From assembly GCF_023074055.1 (NCBI RefSeq), contig NZ_JADPKR010000055.1:1-64000 (forward strand): DNA of 64,000 bases. The letters are read 5' to 3'. The notes under the pieces were generated by a model. It searched no databases. It saw nothing but the letters and a program-made list of their open reading frames with translations, and was not told where the DNA came from. The stretch's first letter is position 1. Every line of letters begins with the position of its first letter. The position numbers and the translations under genes are program-made. Source of the stretch: Bradyrhizobium sp. 141 (GTDB lineage Bacteria; Pseudomonadota; Alphaproteobacteria; Rhizobiales; Xanthobacteraceae). Below are positions 62,898-64,000 of the stretch, one piece after another.

Positions 62898-63884
62898 ATG
62901 AGGCGACGTGATTTCATCACACTAGCTGCGGCAGGTGCCTTGGCATGCGCTGCGCAGGCGCAACGACCCAAACGGCAGGGACGCATTGCAATCGTTCTCC
63001 CCGGTTGGGACGACACGAACATCAATCCGGTCCAGGCTGAATTTTTGCAGGTGCTCGCACGCCACGGTTACGTCGAAGGGCGCAACCTGATGGTAGACCG
63101 CTATCCCGCCATGGGTGACATGACCCTTTTTCCGAGTCTGGCGGCGAGAGTCGTCGGCAATCACCCCGACGTAATTCTGACAGGGGCGCCCCCAATAACC
63201 TTGGCCCTGAAAACTGCGACCCAGAGGATTCCAATCGTTGCCATCATCGGCGATCCCGTAGCATTGGGGCTGGTGTCCAGTTTGGCGCGCCCCGGTGGAA
63301 ACGTCACTGGTGTTACCGTCGATGCTGGCATCGAGCTGCACGGAAAGCGGCTATCCCTGTTGAAGGAAACCCGACCGAGTGCGACCCGGCTCGCCTACTT
63401 GTCCTCGTCCATAGCGATCAAGCAGCCTCAGGCGGCGATGGCTAAACAAGCCGCGGAATCACTCAATTTGTTCGTGCTGCACATAGACCTCGGAAATAGC
63501 TTGAACGAGGAAGCCTACAAGGCTGCGTCAGACACCGTTGCGAGGGAGGGGGCTGAGCTCTTGCTGCTCTCAGATGAGCCTCAGCATCTTCCGAACAGCA
63601 GGACTTTGGTTCATGTAGCAGGGAAAGCGCAAATCCCGGCCATGTACCCATTTCGGGAAATGGTCGTCGCAGGCGGCCTGATGGCCTACTACCGCGATTT
63701 GCTCGATGCGCTCCGGCAAGCTGCCGATCAGGTGGCCCAAATACTTGACGGCGGAAATCCTGCGGAGATGCCATTCCGTCAGCCTACTTCGTTCAAGTTG
63801 TCGATTAACGCCAAGGCAGCGCGAGAAATTGCTGTTGTCGTACCCCCGACCTTGCTCGCGAGCGCCGACGAGGTCATCGAGTAG
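62898..63884 (+). CDS. ABC transporter substrate-binding protein (TrpX/ABC_sub_bind family)
   Basis: A periplasmic binding protein of 328 residues of the family often annotated as putative tryptophan/tyrosine or urea-type substrate-binding protein. A twin-arginine signal R-R-R-D-F-I-T-L-A is at the N-terminus with likely cleavage after A-Q-A. Then come R-I-A-I-V-L-P-G-W, the L-A-R-P-G-G-N-V-T-G-V hallmark and the C-terminal N-A-K-A-A-R-E-I. No permease or ATPase follows within the window, so it is an orphan here. Codon use looks less GC-biased than the neighbours. I see no clear ribosome-binding site at ATG 62898, and the sequence after 63884 shows no gene. Confidence 0.85.
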   Translation: MRRRDFITLAAAGALACAAQAQRPKRQGRIAIVLPGWDDTNINPVQAEFLQVLARHGYVEGRNLMVDRYPAMGDMTLFPSLAARVVGNHPDVILTGAPPITLALKTATQRIPIVAIIGDPVALGLVSSLARPGGNVTGVTVDAGIELHGKRLSLLKETRPSATRLAYLSSSIAIKQPQAAMAKQAAESLNLFVLHIDLGNSLNEEAYKAASDTVAREGAELLLLSDEPQHLPNSRTLVHVAGKAQIPAMYPFREMVVAGGLMAYYRDLLDALRQAADQVAQILDGGNPAEMPFRQPTSFKLSINAKAAREIAVVVPPTLLASADEVIE

Positions 63885-64000
63885 CCAGCTCCCACAGTGC
63901 CCGAGCCCTAAGCCGAACGTCGCAAGAGCCGCCGCTTACGTCCGCTCTTTCGATTGCGGTCATTACGGTGTCATTCGCGTGGGCCTAGGCCCCGCCAACC

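Overview
The window looks like chromosome of a Bradyrhizobium-type alphaproteobacterium (Hyphomicrobiales). The evidence is high GC with strong third-position GC bias, a rhizobial glpSTPQUV glycerol transporter cluster, several small lineage-typical genes (DUF1285, DUF4170, DUF6111, DUF2946), and many copies of short inverted-repeat families (cattgcgagcgcagcg, gtagcccggatg, gagcatgatc and others) that I associate with this genus. No rRNA, tRNA, CRISPR array, prophage or transposase gene was seen. The gene content is mostly housekeeping and metabolic, with a few accessory insertions.

Layout. 0.2-5.3 kb: an RND efflux adaptor and pump followed by a TetR regulator. 5.5-12.8 kb: a flavin reductase, then a fatty-acid beta-oxidation block (acyl-CoA dehydrogenase, thiolase, two-domain hydratase/dehydrogenase, thioesterase). 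13.1-24.1 kb: a HAD phosphatase, the DeoR-type regulator GlpR, a divergently oriented vapBC toxin-antitoxin module wedged between glpR and glpD, then glpD-glpSTPQUV ending in a strong terminator. 24.2-31 kb (minus strand): old yellow enzyme, a DUF1993 protein, a lytic transglycosylase, and a two-gene operon encoding a cellulose-synthase-like glycosyltransferase with a C-terminal PilZ-like domain plus a membrane-fusion protein, resembling the c-di-GMP-activated mixed-linkage glucan locus bgsBA. 31.2-35.5 kb: htpX, a frameshifted TPR gene, a Lys/Ala-tailed histone-H1-like protein, a secreted zincin and small secreted or unknown proteins. 35.6-39.2 kb: a ScfR/RamB-type regulator divergent from isocitrate lyase (aceA). 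39.4-43.2 kb: a metallophosphoesterase, a NUDIX hydrolase, a small membrane protein, a glycosyltransferase and a GNAT enzyme. 43.5-46.5 kb: a TonB-dependent receptor and a DUF2946 protein downstream of a Zur-like palindrome, probably a zinc-uptake unit. 46.6-51.6 kb: a 1300-residue autotransporter and a LuxR-family regulator. 51.9-58.8 kb: a four-gene MoxR/DUF58/vWA-type membrane operon. 59.1-62.7 kb: DUF1285, a CoA-type NUDIX hydrolase, DUF6111, a CCA-adding enzyme and a TSUP transporter, packed with overlapping stops and starts. 62.9-63.9 kb: an orphan ABC-type binding protein.

The most interesting signal is at 50701-50720. A 20-bp near-perfect dyad there matches the classical lux box at 15 of 20 positions. 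It lies in the gap between a solo LuxR-type regulator (no luxI in the window) and the autotransporter, just upstream of the autotransporter start. This suggests a self-contained quorum- or ligand-controlled surface-protein module. The regulator has Val at the position of a conserved acyl-homoserine-lactone contact (Trp57 in TraR numbering), and the autotransporter signal peptide is split by a one-base frameshift. Other notable points are a functionally asymmetric GlpS/GlpT ATPase pair, a four-copy CTTTC array plus an 11-bp dyad as a GlpR operator, a repeat element that appears to have duplicated the glpU ribosome-binding site, and three single-base frameshifts that may be sequencing errors or genuine lesions.
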